Part shown: in pieces, positions 51,594-61,744 of the stretch
Layout: every line of letters begins with the position of its first letter
Position numbering within the stretch: position 1 is the stretch's first letter
Position numbers and translations under genes: made by a program
Assembly (NCBI GenBank): GCA_028023455.1
Contig: JAQFVV010006506.1
Location: forward strand, 808,501-872,500
Reading direction: 5' to 3'
Origin: Epiperipatus broadwayi
Lineage: Eukaryota; Onychophora; Udeonychophora; Euonychophora; Peripatidae
DNA length: 64,000 bases
Notes under the pieces: model-generated
Told to the model about the DNA's origin: nothing
The model's database searches: none
Seen by the model: only the letters and a program-made list of their open reading frames with translations

Positions 51594-52877
51594 TCCCTGA
51601 CAGTCTGTTACAGGTACTAAATTTTATCCAGACGGCAGCTTTAAACTTATCTTTAAATATCTAAAACTTATTTCAATACTACCCTCATTCCCTTTAGTTT
51701 CAAACCCTTATACACTCTTAATACAACTTAGATTTATTTTATTTATAATATTAACCTTACAATATTATTTTTAATTCATACAAAATTATCTTAAACATTT
51801 ATTTATATTAATCTAATCTTACAATATTATTTGCAAACCATTATGAACATTATTTTAAATATTTATTTATATTACAATATTATTTTTGAAACCATTTATT
51901 CAACTTCTTTATTAATGTGCATGTATTCAGAAAAAAACTATTTAGTTTTATTATAATCCTTTACTGTACAGATATTTTATTTATTGTATTTGATCTGACT
52001 TTAAATCATTTATTTACTTCCTTTTATTACCGTGCGTGTATTCCCCCCAAAAAATGTATTAGTTTATTAAGAGTCATTATTATTATTTACTACAGATATA
52101 TTTTCTTTTACCTTGATTATTTTAAACAATTTACATCCTTTTATTAACTTACACTATTCAAAACAAACTTTTATTTTATTACACTACTTTCTTTATTATT
52201 TTATTCATTTATTTAATCCTATAAACATTACTTTTAAATCATTAATTTGACCCATTTATTTAACTTGATTTTATTGATTTTTTTTATTTATTTGAACTGT
52301 TTATTTATGAGCATTTCTTCTTTCTTAATATGTGCATGGAGAAAAACAAATCTTTTAAACTTTACGAAGCCTCCATTATTATTTTTTACTTCCAAACATT
52401 TCATTTATCATTATTCACTTATTTTTAATTTATTATTTCAGTTTTAAATAGAAGTTTCAGATTTAAATTTATTAAATTATTGATGTTAGAATAATCATAT
52501 TCATGCTCATTGTCCATTTCCGGTCCTTAATGTTTATTTCCTTTACTATTCTGCCCGTTTACTAACTTTTAAACTATGCCAGGTGAATCCTTCTTTCTTT
52601 CTACTAATTCACTAATATAAATTATACTCCATATTCTAACATCTCTCCCTTGATTAAAATTTATTGCTTTATCTTTTTCCCTTTCCATTCTATTTTCAAC
52701 TTTGTAAATTAGAAAACCTTTAAGCTTCACAGACCTCTGTATTTTTTCTAATTGTGAATATTTTTTTCTATGCTTTTTATTTAACTCTTTGCTTAAGATG
52801 AACCTTTAACTTAATCTTTTTAAATTTTTGTGAAAACTTTTCTACACTATCTTCTACCTTGAACTTATGTCTCTTTT

Positions 52878-53207
52878 CTATTTTTGGTCTACCTTTGTTT
52901 CTACTTTATCTGTTGCAGTGCTATCTGATTCTAATTTAATTTCTATCTCTTTTATGACCTCACCTTCCTTACTTTCTTTGACAAAATCTACTTCTACGAT
53001 CTCTTGATGTATCTCTACCTTTCCTGTTATCTCATATCTTATTTCTCTTATTTCTCTAATCATTTCTATTTTGACCTGATTAATTTCTTGACACATTCCT
53101 TTCATCAATTCTGCTTTGAGTTCATGCTGACTTGGCCTAATTTCTTCCTTCAGTTCAGCTTTGACTTCTTGCATCATATTCATCATCATTTTCATCACCA
53201 TTCGCAT
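52878..53207 (-). CDS. gag-like coiled-coil ORF of the LTR element
   Basis: The 109-codon ORF begins with a Met-rich segment (MRMVMKMMMNMMQEV) followed by a long Glu/Lys-rich stretch predicted by eye to be a coiled coil. Its layout resembles the partial ORF at 1-568 (Met-rich QMMLMMQQMM, then coiled coil), although the sequences are not clearly alignable. It is the first ORF after the primer-binding site, about 375 bp downstream, as expected for gag. It stops before any zinc knuckle and nothing pol-like follows, so it is probably a truncated gag. Confidence 0.5.
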   Translation of the reverse strand: MRMVMKMMMNMMQEVKAELKEEIRPSQHELKAELMKGMCQEINQVKIEMIREIREIRYEITGKVEIHQEIVEVDFVKESKEGEVIKEIEIKLESDSTATDKVETKVDQK

Positions 53208-53580
53208 CTCAGATACTTATTTCTCTTTTTCCATTTTTAAAGCAATATTTTATTTCACTAAATTTAATATACAACTTATTTATTAATTTCTTTAAAAAAA
53301 CACACGGCTAACTCTGCCCCTTTTGGCTTTTTCTCTACCCGTTCTTAATGCTTTAACTCCATCCAAAACATCTAACTATCTCTGATTTAACAGAATGATT
53401 TATTTTAAATTGCATAAATGTCAAAATCTTTTTTCATTTAAAGAAAAAAAAGTTTTCGGTCAATTCATTGTTTTTTTAAAAATTAAACAATTTAAAATAC
53501 ATAATTTCGCTTTTCTATAAAATTTTTATTTTCAAACAAGAGACAAATTATATCTTAACTATTGTTTCTTAGGTCCTGCC

Positions 53581-53599
53581 CCAACATTGGGAAAAGCCA
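53581..53599 (-). promoter_or_regulatory. putative tRNA primer-binding site
   Basis: One base inside the 5' LTR (minus-strand sense) the sequence is TGGCTTTTCCCAATGTTGG. It starts with TGG as required for pairing with a tRNA 3' CCA. The tRNA species is not identified. It differs from the TGGCGCAC site of the element at 1-2849, so the two elements are different families. Confidence 0.5.
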
Positions 53600-53600
53600 C

Positions 53601-55252
53601 TGTACTGGGTTCGAATATGAGATGATTGAAACACTGGACTCTTAGGAAGAGAAGAACTTACTCAGAGAGTATGTATGTCCAAACGATAGCTATAAAATAT
53701 ATAACTAGCATTACATTTCCAGGCCATAACTTCTCGACTTTTGAGTTCAACACCAAGTTCAAAGCATCTTTTTTTTTTTTTTGTAAACATGGGCATCAGT
53801 TATTTATTCAGAAGAATAAATAACACACTTTGAACAATGTCCACTAACTCAATGCCTAAGTTACACCCATAAACTAGCTCAGCTACTTGTACTCAATAAC
53901 AACTTTATTCAAAATTAGTGATGAAAGAATTGATATAAAGAATTGACCAACAAATAAAGTTTTAGTTTAAAGACAATTTATTTAATCAAAATTTAACATA
54001 CTAATTTTAAATACTCTTGTAAATTTTAATAACAGAACACTGGTATTTATCTAATTTAACTAATAACACTGATATAATGATCACACACATATTAACTCAT
54101 ACACTCTTACATATATAATAATAAAGCATTAAATAGTATTTGAAGTTTAAACACATATATTTAAAACACACAAATTAATAGTTCATTTTTATGTGCTATA
54201 GAGTTCTTAAACTTGGCTCGTTTACAAATCCGATGGGTACTTTTAGAAATGAATATAAGAAAATGTTTTACCTAGGATTTTAGGATGTGGATGCATCTTA
54301 CTGTTTGCTGCTTCTAATAAAATATTCTAAAAGGTTAGATTTGAAGTTTCTTGAGGAGGTTTCTTCCTTATTCATCGGTATTATTACTGGAGACAATTAG
54401 ATACTGATGGAGATTCTTCAAGATGTTACGCTGATATTATTTTCATGGGCAGATTTTGCTGTTTTTACTGGACCCAGGCTGGAGAAAGTCATGTTTTCCA
54501 AGGTTTTAACACTGCATTCTTAATTCTGATATAATTCACTGATAGATTGTACTGTAATGCAACTCTGATGCAATTAACTAGACTGATTGTCCTCACTGAA
54601 CTGCCCAATAAATTTGCTATTTATACATGCGGAGTGTTTTTGTTTTCATATCCGCCAGCAATATCTGTTGTCGAAATTCCTTTAGTAGCTAATCCTTTTT
54701 AATCTTGTTGTTGGGTATGTTAATTAGCATCCATCACAAACATGTTGTTTTTATATCTTTAATTAGTAGCCACCTCTGTGTTTTTAAATATATTTTTAAC
54801 TTTCATTTTAATATTTATCTTTGTGTGTTTTTCAATATGATGTTAACACACACATATACACACATTTATTATATATTTTATTAACAAGCTTACATTTATG
54901 CACATGTATAATTTATTTTAATAAACTCAAATGAAAAGAGATTTATATTTTAACTTTTAACTTATAATAATAAAAACTCTTTAACTTCTCCTATGAAACT
55001 TTTAGTTTTTTCTACAGGAAAACTTCCCCCTCCCCCCTTTTAATTAATTAATTGTAAGTTTTATTTCAAGAACTCTTAAACTTTTAACTATTTATTTTAA
55101 TGAATAATAATAAGAAAAACTATTTACTTCTTTTATAAAACTTTTATTTCAAAACTCTTAAACTGTTACATATTATTTCTTTTAATGAAAAATTTTTGTT
55201 TTACTAAATTTTTTTTGATAAAATTATTATGTACCAACTCAATATTGGTACA
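53601..55252 (-). repeat. 5' LTR (minus-strand sense)
   Basis: It starts TGTACTGGGTTCGAATATG and ends ACTCAATATTGGTACA on the plus strand, followed by ATATAT. It is collinear with 49465-51095 over its whole length. As 5' LTR it would carry the promoter; a TATA-like TATAAATAG occurs on the minus strand at about 54618-54626. Confidence 0.88.
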
Positions 55253-55409
55253 ATATATATATATATATGTGTGTGTGTTAAAACAAAGATTTGCATGGGT
55301 TAAATATATAAAAAACATTTTTTGCGGGTTCATCCATGTTAAAAACTTTTAATATTAATATACTGAAATTTTGACTTGGTCACACAAGTCATCCACAGAG
55401 TTATAAAAG

Positions 55410-56015
55410 GTAGAAAGACGGTTGTAGAGGCGCTACAATTACGGATTTGAAAAAAAACGTTAAAGTTCCACCAATAGCAAAAATGTTAAATTTAGGAATG
55501 CTTTTTTAAAATAATCTTTACAAATAGGAGGAAGTTTGCATGTATCATCTCACTTATTGATACAATCTGGCCTTTTAAGTATCTCAATGGCTTCTCTAAT
55601 TTTGCACTGGTAGAGATTATCACATCTGGATATGATCCTGGTACTAGAAAAAAATAATTTTATGACCTGAATCCATAGTATGGAGTGAGAGTGCTGATGA
55701 TGATGAGTGTTGTTTAACTGCATTAGCATGCTCATCTCTCCTAACACTGATGTGATGATTACTCATACCCATGTAAGAAGCTGGCATGCTCATCTCTCCT
55801 AACACTGATGCGATGAGCTTTACAATTTTTACACGAGATTTGATAGACACCACGAGATTCAAGGGGGATTGAATCTTTAGGCTTGGTTATTATATTGCTA
55901 ATATTTGATGAGTAGAAAATGCTGTATCTATATTATAGCATTTTAATATACATCTGATACTGTCTGTAGTTTCTTTTACATATGAAACACAAATCCTAAT
56001 AGCTGATTTACCATC
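55410..56015 (-). pseudogene. Penelope-like element gamma, 3' part with GIY-YIG
   Basis: The minus strand reads ICVSYVKETTDSIRCILK (about 55995-55940), the segment that precedes the nuclease in PLEs, then a GIY-YIG start ESRGVYQISCKNCK (about 55863-55822). After a disrupted stretch comes SALSLHTMDSGHKI (about 55698-55658), followed by the C-terminal IREAIEILKRPDCINK (55600-55553). A 28-bp segment with CATGCTCATCTCTCCTAACA is present twice (about 55728 and 55784), an internal duplication in the YIG region. Sequence similarity to families alpha and beta is low, so this is a third PLE family. The RT core is missing: an RTE fragment lies where it should be. Confidence 0.8.
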
Positions 56016-56018
56016 TTT

Positions 56019-56395
56019 TTATTTCCTATTTTGGGCTTGAAACCGATTTGTAAGTTCTAATTTAAATTTATTAGAATGTTTCTGAAGATTAGGAATATCA
56101 ACTGTAAATATTGTTTTTCTTAATTTTTGTCTCTCTACTTTTGCATTAACATGTATCTTGCATCTTGCTAATCGATGATCACTTCCTGTGTTAAATTTAT
56201 TAAGAACATTACAATCTTGAAATATGTATTGTCTGTTAGTCAAAATATAATCCAATTCTGCCATACCTTCATTTGGATGCTTCCGTGCCCATTTCCTTTT
56301 AACATTTTTCTCAAAAAAAGAATTCATAATATAAAGTTTTTCTTTTTCTGAAAACTCCACAAGTCTATGTCCTCTCTCATTTCTATTAACAGATA
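56019..56395 (-). pseudogene. RTE-type LINE, endonuclease fragment
   Basis: A 113-codon frame (56360-56019) encodes the second half of an RTE APE endonuclease: IMNSFFEKNVKRKWARKHPN, ELDYILTNRQYIFQDC, FNTGSDHRLARCKIHVNAK and TVDIPNLQKHSNKFKLELTN. Upstream NERGHRLVEF is readable to about 56395. The SDH catalytic motif is intact. It is closely similar to the copies at 28840-30665 and 57958-59930. It joins the PLE fragment at about 56016, in the same orientation. Confidence 0.88.
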
Positions 56396-56399
56396 TATA

Positions 56400-57619
56400 A
56401 AATATAAATTAATAATTAAAAATAGATCGGTATGTAGCTCGATTGTCATATATAATTATAGACAGACCAACTTCATTAAATGTTATTTGTAAGCTTACAC
56501 AATATAAATAAGGGTATTTTTTACATTTGTCTCATCTACATTTACTCTGAATAATCAGTAAAGGAAATTTTAATATTGAAATGTAGAATCGATGTAGTTT
56601 AATATAATATTAAAAGATTAGATTTTTATCTTTAATTTCAAGCTTTTAATTTGATAGTGCTTCCTAAAAGAATATAAAAGTGTTTGCAGATAATTTCCAT
56701 GTTCAAATACTGTTTTCACTAATATTAATCTGGACTTAGTTAATAAACTAGATTATTCTTTGGTAACATTGTTTTCCATAGATTACTGTAGACAGGGCTA
56801 GAGTAAAGAGTGCCCTTATTTGTAATTATAAAGATGTAGTACAATTGTTTGTAACCCATGGGTCCCGATCCCAAGTGGGTTACATAAAAATTGTTGGGGC
56901 TCTCAAAATTTTTAAGAAATTTTCATACGTTTAGAATAATGGTAAGTAGTAAATAATAATATTTTTTTTAAAAAAGTTAAAAATGTATAGAAAATAAATT
57001 ATTATTATAGATAGAACTTTTTTTTGTATATATATATACGATTTGCTTCAATTTTTTTTTTTCCAAATTGTATGTGTTTAATACTAAGATATTAGAAAAT
57101 ATAAATTTATATATTAATTAAAACTATTATTGGTTTGTTAAGAATAATTTTACATCCTTGTACTTAATATAGATGTGATATAAACAAGTAATGGGGTGTG
57201 TCAAATTTTGTGTGAGGAAAGTGATTGCTAATGTATAAAGATTACACACTACTAATTTGGTAAAATTAATTAGGATTAAAATATTAAAAGGAATATACTT
57301 TTAGTTAATATTTTTGTAAAAACATTTTCTTTTGTAAGCTGAAGACAACATTCACTAACATTTGATTGTATTCTATTTTAGATACTTCGATTCCAGAAAC
57401 AAGTGAGTTTAGTGTTGTATTCGTTCATATATGCATGTGTATATCATTAAATACAAATTATTATAAATAAACAGAAAATGATTTTTTTATATACAGATTA
57501 GTGGAATATACAACCTATTAGTATTAAATATAAACAAAGCGATTCAGAATGTTACTATACTAAAATATTTTATTTCAATCTATGATACAGTTTATCATTG
57601 ATGCAAAATGGCACTTTTG
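56400..57619. other. AT-rich sequence, no gene recognised
   Basis: Only short chance ORFs are present. AACCCATGGGTCCCGATCCC at about 56855 resembles a word common in hAT-derived animal repeats, but no ends could be defined. Confidence 0.6.
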
Positions 57620-57957
57620 TGATGATTTTTAATAATAACTTACTGTATATACTGTAGTATTAATATGCTGTTTATAATGAAATTATCTGTTATGCATATT
57701 ATAGAAATAACTTATCCTATAATAATATCCTGCTACACATATCATGTTCTTTGTATAACATCTTGTTTTGATGTGGTAATAACCCAATGCTATAAACAAT
57801 AGTAATAATCCGCATTATAATTATGTTATATATTATAAAAGATGTACTTGCTGTATTTTCTATACTAATATCTGTATGAATTGTAGTAGTCACCTGTTTA
57901 TATACTGTAATAGTAACCTATCCATATTGTGAAAAAAAACTAATTATAATAATAACT
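57620..57957. repeat. degenerate tandem array, unit about 22-28 bp
   Basis: Words such as AATAACTTACTGTATATACTG, GAAATAACTTATCC, GGTAATAACCCAATGC, AGTAATAATCCGCAT and AATAGTAACCTATCC recur at irregular short spacing. This suggests an old minisatellite worn down by mutation. It ends where RTE sequence begins. Confidence 0.4.
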
Positions 57958-59930
57958 TGATATTGGACTTTGTTAACATAGAAGAAAAAGTAAAAGACAA
58001 TTGATTTAAAATTTGGGCATTTATTCTACTACACTGACATAAATATTAGAAGAATACGCAGGGTAGAATTTATTATAAATAAAAAAGTAGAAGTTCATGG
58101 TATATCTGAGAGAGTGGGAAAATTAGTTATTCAATTTAATAGCAGATAGCTGATAATTCAGATTTATGTCCAAGAAATTCTCATAGTAATGCAGTAGTAG
58201 AGGATTTCAAAAGGTTTTTATCAGACCAAATAACATTTTAAAATTGTTTTAGGAGATGGTAAAACTAGAATTGATAAACAATTGAAAGATGAAAGTGTAG
58301 TAAGTAAATTTGATTAAGGTAATCAAAATGAGAGAGGACATAAACTTGTGGAGTTTGGGGGAAAAGTAAACTTTATTTTATGATTTCTTTTTTTAAAAAA
58401 ATTAAAAAGAAGTCTACATGAAGAAATTCAAATGAAAGTACAGAAGAATGGGATTATATTTTTGCAAACAGATGATATATATTTCAAGACGTAATGTTAT
58501 TAATAAATTCAACACAGGAAGTGATCATCGATTATTAAGATGTAAGATACATGTTAATGCAAAATTAGAGAGACAAAAATATTACCAAAAACAATATTCA
58601 CAGTTGATATTACTAATCTTCAGAAATATTCTAATGAATTTAAATTAGAACTTGCAAATCCTTTTCAAATATTAGCCGATGTTGAACATAATTCAGATTT
58701 GGATGAAATCAAAAGGAATATAACTGATACACTTTCAAAAATTGCAACAAAGATGGTTGGTAGAAAAAAGAAGCAATCGACCAATAAAACTTTTACTGAG
58801 ACTAGAGAACTTATGAAAAAATAAGGAATATGAAAATGCATACAAATGATGCATTAAACAGGATTGAACATTTCCAATTTTGTGAAATGGTGTGGAGAAA
58901 ATGATAATAATGTAAGAAAGTATAAGTGTGAACTTACAAACAAAGCTATGGAACTGAATAAAAGTCTCGAGAATGTAAAACCTGATTTTGGTATTAGTAG
59001 GAAAATATCTGCATTAAGAAAAAAAGATGGAATATTAATAAAAATAGAGATCACATTATAAAACTTGTAGAATGATTATATCAAGAACTATATATTTATA
59101 AGGAACACATACTTCCTACAACTATTATAACTGCTAAATGGCCCAGGATTGTAAATGAATAAGTGAGTCATGCAATTAAATTTACAAAGAAAGGAAAAGC
59201 TTCAGGTAATAAAAAAATTACATTTGATATATTAAATGTAGCCAGTAAGAGACATAAGGAATATATTATAAATACCAAAGCTATCAGTCTATTATCAATT
59301 TTAGACATATTTTAGCAAGATAATTACAAATCGTCTACAGAGAACTTTGGATTATAACCAAACAATAAAAGTCAAGCTGGATTTAAAAGTAGTTTTAGTA
59401 TAGTGGATTATATCTAAGTTTGAGAGAAGCCATAGAGAAGAACAATGAATATGAGTTGCCATTTATGCTTTGGATTTGTAGATTATGAAAAAGCATATAC
59501 TATAATTTTTTCTTCAGTTGTTAGAGCGTTTGGTTAATCAAGTTATAAAATTAGCATATTCACATATTCTAGAGTATTTATAAAAATTAAACAGCTACAT
59601 ATTAAATTACATAATGCTACTAGGAACTTTAACATTGAGAAGAATGTAAGATAAAGTAACCTCATATTCCCAAAACATTTACAGCACTGCTGCAATAAGT
59701 ATTCTTTGGTTTAAAATGGAAAGTTAAAGGAATAAAAAAGTGGACATCATTTAAGTCATTTAGATTTTGTAGACGAGTAATTATTTTTTGAAGTGGTACT
59801 TCAGAATTTCAGAAAGTGTTTCAAGAGTTATTCGGTGAAAGCAAGAAAGTGGGACTAAAAGTAAACGTTAAAAAGTCTAAAGAAATGTTTAGTGGCTTAT
59901 TATAAAAGATGAAAAAAAAAAAGATTGTTT
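57958..59930 (+). pseudogene. RTE-type LINE, endonuclease plus RT
   Basis: Collinear with the copy at 28840-30665. The endonuclease is readable through INKFNTGSDHRLLRCKIHV (about 58500-58555) with the SDH motif intact, then IADTLSKIATKMVGRKKKQ-like sequence (about 58720-58770). The RT has AISLLSIL-like sequence (about 59280), FVDYEKAYT in motif A (about 59470-59500), then LDFVDE followed by a stop in the motif C position (about 59763-59780). The second catalytic Asp of FxDD is therefore Glu. VGLKVNVKKSK-like sequence follows (about 59850-59880). Stops and frameshifts are frequent. The 3' end is lost; (TA)n and a PLE fragment follow. Confidence 0.85.
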
Positions 59931-59976
59931 ATGATTAGTGAGAAACTAACAACTATATATATATGTGGGTGTGGGT

Positions 59977-60336
59977 GTAAAATACGATACCGTTATAAAA
60001 TATTATATATAAAAAATTTTTTATCGGTAAATACAATATTATAGTTCAAATTATTTTGTAGCGCTTTTGAATACGTGGTAATCCTCGTCAGTTTTAACTG
60101 AATTTCAAATTTTTTAAATTTAATGTTAAGTATATTTCCATAACCTGTGTATTGCTGTATTTGCAACTTGCCTATTAATAACATTTTCCTTATATTTATC
60201 AATAGCAATTGCCTCTTTAATTTTCCTCTTTTTACGATTTCTTTCTCCCATTAATATTTTTATTTCACTGCTATTAAATTTAAACTTATAATTACAAGTC
60301 TTTTCATAGTCAAAGAATATTGAAGCTGTATTAAAT
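59977..60336 (-). pseudogene. Penelope-like element beta, inverted 3'-end fragment (left arm)
   Basis: On the minus strand this encodes the last part of a GIY-YIG protein (NYKFKFNSSEIKILMGERN, KKRKIKEAIAIDKYKE, NRQVANTAIHRLWKYT, stop), followed by a 3' UTR of about 150 bp. It is the mirror image of the fragment starting at 60362, separated by 25 bp (60337-60361). The same protein sequence ends the large copy at 63830-64000. It is a 5'-truncated copy placed head-to-head with the next fragment. Confidence 0.88.
60057..60091 (-). ncRNA. decayed hammerhead-like core in the left arm
   Basis: The minus strand carries CTGACGAG, then GATTAC-CAC-GTATTC, then AAAAGCGCTAC. Relative to the right arm, one stem II base pair is broken and the G of GAAA is A. 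The GCGC after the core is preserved here and mutated in the other arm, so the two copies complement each other for inferring the ancestral motif. Confidence 0.5.
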
Positions 60337-60592
60337 CGACTATTTACGTTATATTTACATTATTTAATACAGCTTCAGTATTCTTTGACCATGAAAGACT
60401 TGTAATTATAAGTTTAAATTTAATAGTAGTGAAATAAAAATATTAATGGAAGAAAGAAATCGTAAAAAAAGGAAAATTAAAGAGGCAATTATGATTGATA
60501 AATGTAAAGAAGATGGTATTAATAGGCAAGTTGCAAATACGGCCATACACAGCTTATGGAAATATACGTAACATTAAAGTTTAAAAAATTTG

Positions 60593-60650
60593 AAATTCAG
60601 TTAAAGCTGACGAGGATTACCACGTAATCGAAAATGCTACAAAAGAATTT
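60593..60650 (+). ncRNA. hammerhead-ribozyme-like motif in PLE 3' region
   Basis: CTGACGAG at 60607-60614 is followed by a perfect 6-bp stem, GATTAC/GTATTC-type in the sister arm but here GATTAC and GTAATC around a CAC loop (60615-60629). GAAA follows (60630-60633), then ATGCTAC. CUGANGA...GAAA is the hammerhead catalytic core. With the other arm (AAAGCGCTA), the ancestral stem III reads GCGC followed by UA, a very short self-complementary stem as known for PLE hammerheads; the cleavage site would be after CTA at 60639. Outer stem I may be AAATTC (60593-60598) with GAATTT (60645-60650). One extra G between CUGACGA and stem II departs from the consensus in both arms. Activity is unproven. Confidence 0.55.
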
Positions 60651-60693
60651 AAACTATAATATTGTATTTACCTTTAAAATTTCATTATATATA

Positions 60694-60702
60694 TAATATT
60701 TT
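60694..60702. repeat. 9-bp target-site duplication of the Merlin element (left)
   Basis: TAATATTTT is repeated at 61715-61723. The inverted PLE arm has the uninterrupted sequence TAATATTTTATAACGG, which gives the empty site directly. Confidence 0.9.
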
Positions 60703-61714
60703 GTAAAGGTTTACTTTAGCGACCACATATATTTGGCATCTAATTTTTAAAATCAGAACTAAACTAATAAAAAATCTTACTTACATGCTCCTATATTACA
60801 ATTACAGTAAATATTTATTAAAACGTAAATGATAATAAAAAAAAATCATTTACCTTTTTAATCATAATTCTGTTCTATGCATACTAGGAAGTTGGAGAAA
60901 AAGGCGGCAGTGCACTGTTTACTCCAGAAGGCAAATTCTTGGAGGTATGATGAAAATAAAGCTCTGCTGGTACCAGATTGGAATTTCAACTTATGCTTCG
61001 CTCTCACCCACATATTTTCAATATTCTGGATATGTATGTTTTGGTCTTCATGGCAAAAATTAGCCCAGTCAATGCCTTTTTTTGCTGACACTGGTCTCAT
61101 GCACAATGTATTCTTGGGGCAAATTATGCAAACAAAAATACACTATATTTATAATTTTTCCCAGAGACAGATGACTTTGGAAAAAGAAAGACACCTTTTT
61201 GATTGTGCTGTGCCAGCGACATATTCTGCATTGCCATCTACACCCATCTATGCTTACAGAATACATCATCAGCAAACAACAAACACCACACTGTTGGCAT
61301 GTGTTGTAATTCTTCAGGTGTCTTCTTGCAAACTATTTGATGGCCACTATAAAACTGTACATGTGCATGTAATTCGAATTTTTTTTAACTCAGAGGGTGT
61401 TTTTTTTTTTTTTTTTTAGAATAAGTGCTGTAAATCTAGATAGTTTAAAATCTTAAGTTATAAATGTAGATAATTTAAATTCTAAAATTTCAAATAATTT
61501 AAACTAATTGTTTTAATTAATCTAGTGTAATTGTTTCAACTTCTTTAAAATGGTAAATATTTTTTTTTATTATCTTTTACATTTTAATAAATTTTAATGT
61601 AATTGTAATATAGTAGCATATACTAAGATTTTCGAATAATAATTTACTTCTAATTTTCAAAAATAGAGGGCGAACATGATTTTTATGATGTGGTTGCTAA
61701 AGTAAACCTTTACC
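60703..61714 (-). mobile_element. Merlin-type DNA transposon, internally deleted, 1012 bp
   Basis: Terminal inverted repeats of 26 bp (GTAAAGGTTTACTTTAGCGA at the left; the inverse ending CTTTACC at the right, with one mismatch) and a 9-bp duplication TAATATTTT mark the ends. The left end lacks one G found at the right. A decayed transposase lies on the minus strand. An 8-9 bp duplication, ends starting GG and an IS1016-like transposase are the features of the Merlin superfamily. It inserted in the 3' UTR of the PLE beta right arm. Confidence 0.9.
60858..61275 (-). pseudogene. Merlin transposase relic, catalytic core deleted
   Basis: The N-terminal part (61275-61069) has a zinc-ribbon-like DGCRWQCRICRWHSTIKK, then FFQSHLSLGKIINIVYFC and LPQEYIVHETSVSKK. 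A frameshift follows. The second part (to 60858) gives IDWANFCHED, then the C-terminal IHIQNIENMWVRAKHKLK and GTSRALFSSYLQEF, ending near 60861. In IS1016/Merlin transposases the segment between WANFC and the HxQNIE motif carries the first two catalytic acidic residues. Here it is reduced to a few residues, so this copy cannot catalyse transposition. Confidence 0.85.
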
Positions 61715-61744
61715 TAATATTTTATAACGGCCATCGTATTTTAC
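61715..61744 (+). mobile_element. Penelope-like element beta, 3' end of the right arm after the Merlin insertion
   Basis: TAATATTTTATAACGG...CGTATTTTAC resumes the 3' UTR exactly where it was interrupted at 60702. Homology with the left arm ends here, so this is probably the junction with the 5' end of the large PLE copy. Confidence 0.8.

Larger units (their letters stand above)
49465..55252 (-). mobile_element. non-autonomous LTR retrotransposon with long LTRs, 5.8 kb
   Basis: Two direct repeats of about 1.63 and 1.65 kb flank a 2.5-kb interior. Both begin TGTAC and end TTGGTACA. The element lies inside (TA)n on both sides (before 49465 and after 55252). A purine tract (51101-51114) and a primer-binding-like site (53581-53599) place the sense direction on the minus strand. 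The interior holds a gag-like coiled coil but no RT, RNase H, integrase or protease motif. It would therefore need pol from a related element. This organisation (long LTRs, no pol) is that of LARD-type elements, though a simple internal deletion is equally possible. Confidence 0.85.
60362..60702 (+). pseudogene. Penelope-like element beta, direct 3'-end fragment (right arm, pLTR-like)
   Basis: The plus strand encodes the same GIY-YIG C-terminus (FDHERLVIISLN-region frame changes, then EERNRKKRKIKEAIMIDK, NRQVANTAIHSLWKYT, stop at about 60570) and the 3' UTR. The UTR continues after the Merlin insertion at 61715-61744. It has the same orientation as, and lies just upstream of, the large copy at 61745-64000. 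It matches that copy's 3' end, as the pseudo-LTR of Penelope elements does. Confidence 0.85.

Noticed and set aside
53004-53240. Plus-strand open frame rich in Phe, His and Tyr
   Set aside because: It is the antisense of the Met/Glu-rich gag-like coiled coil at 52878-53207.
60877-61419. A 180-codon plus-strand open frame
   Set aside because: It is antisense to the recognisable Merlin transposase relic and ends in a T-run.
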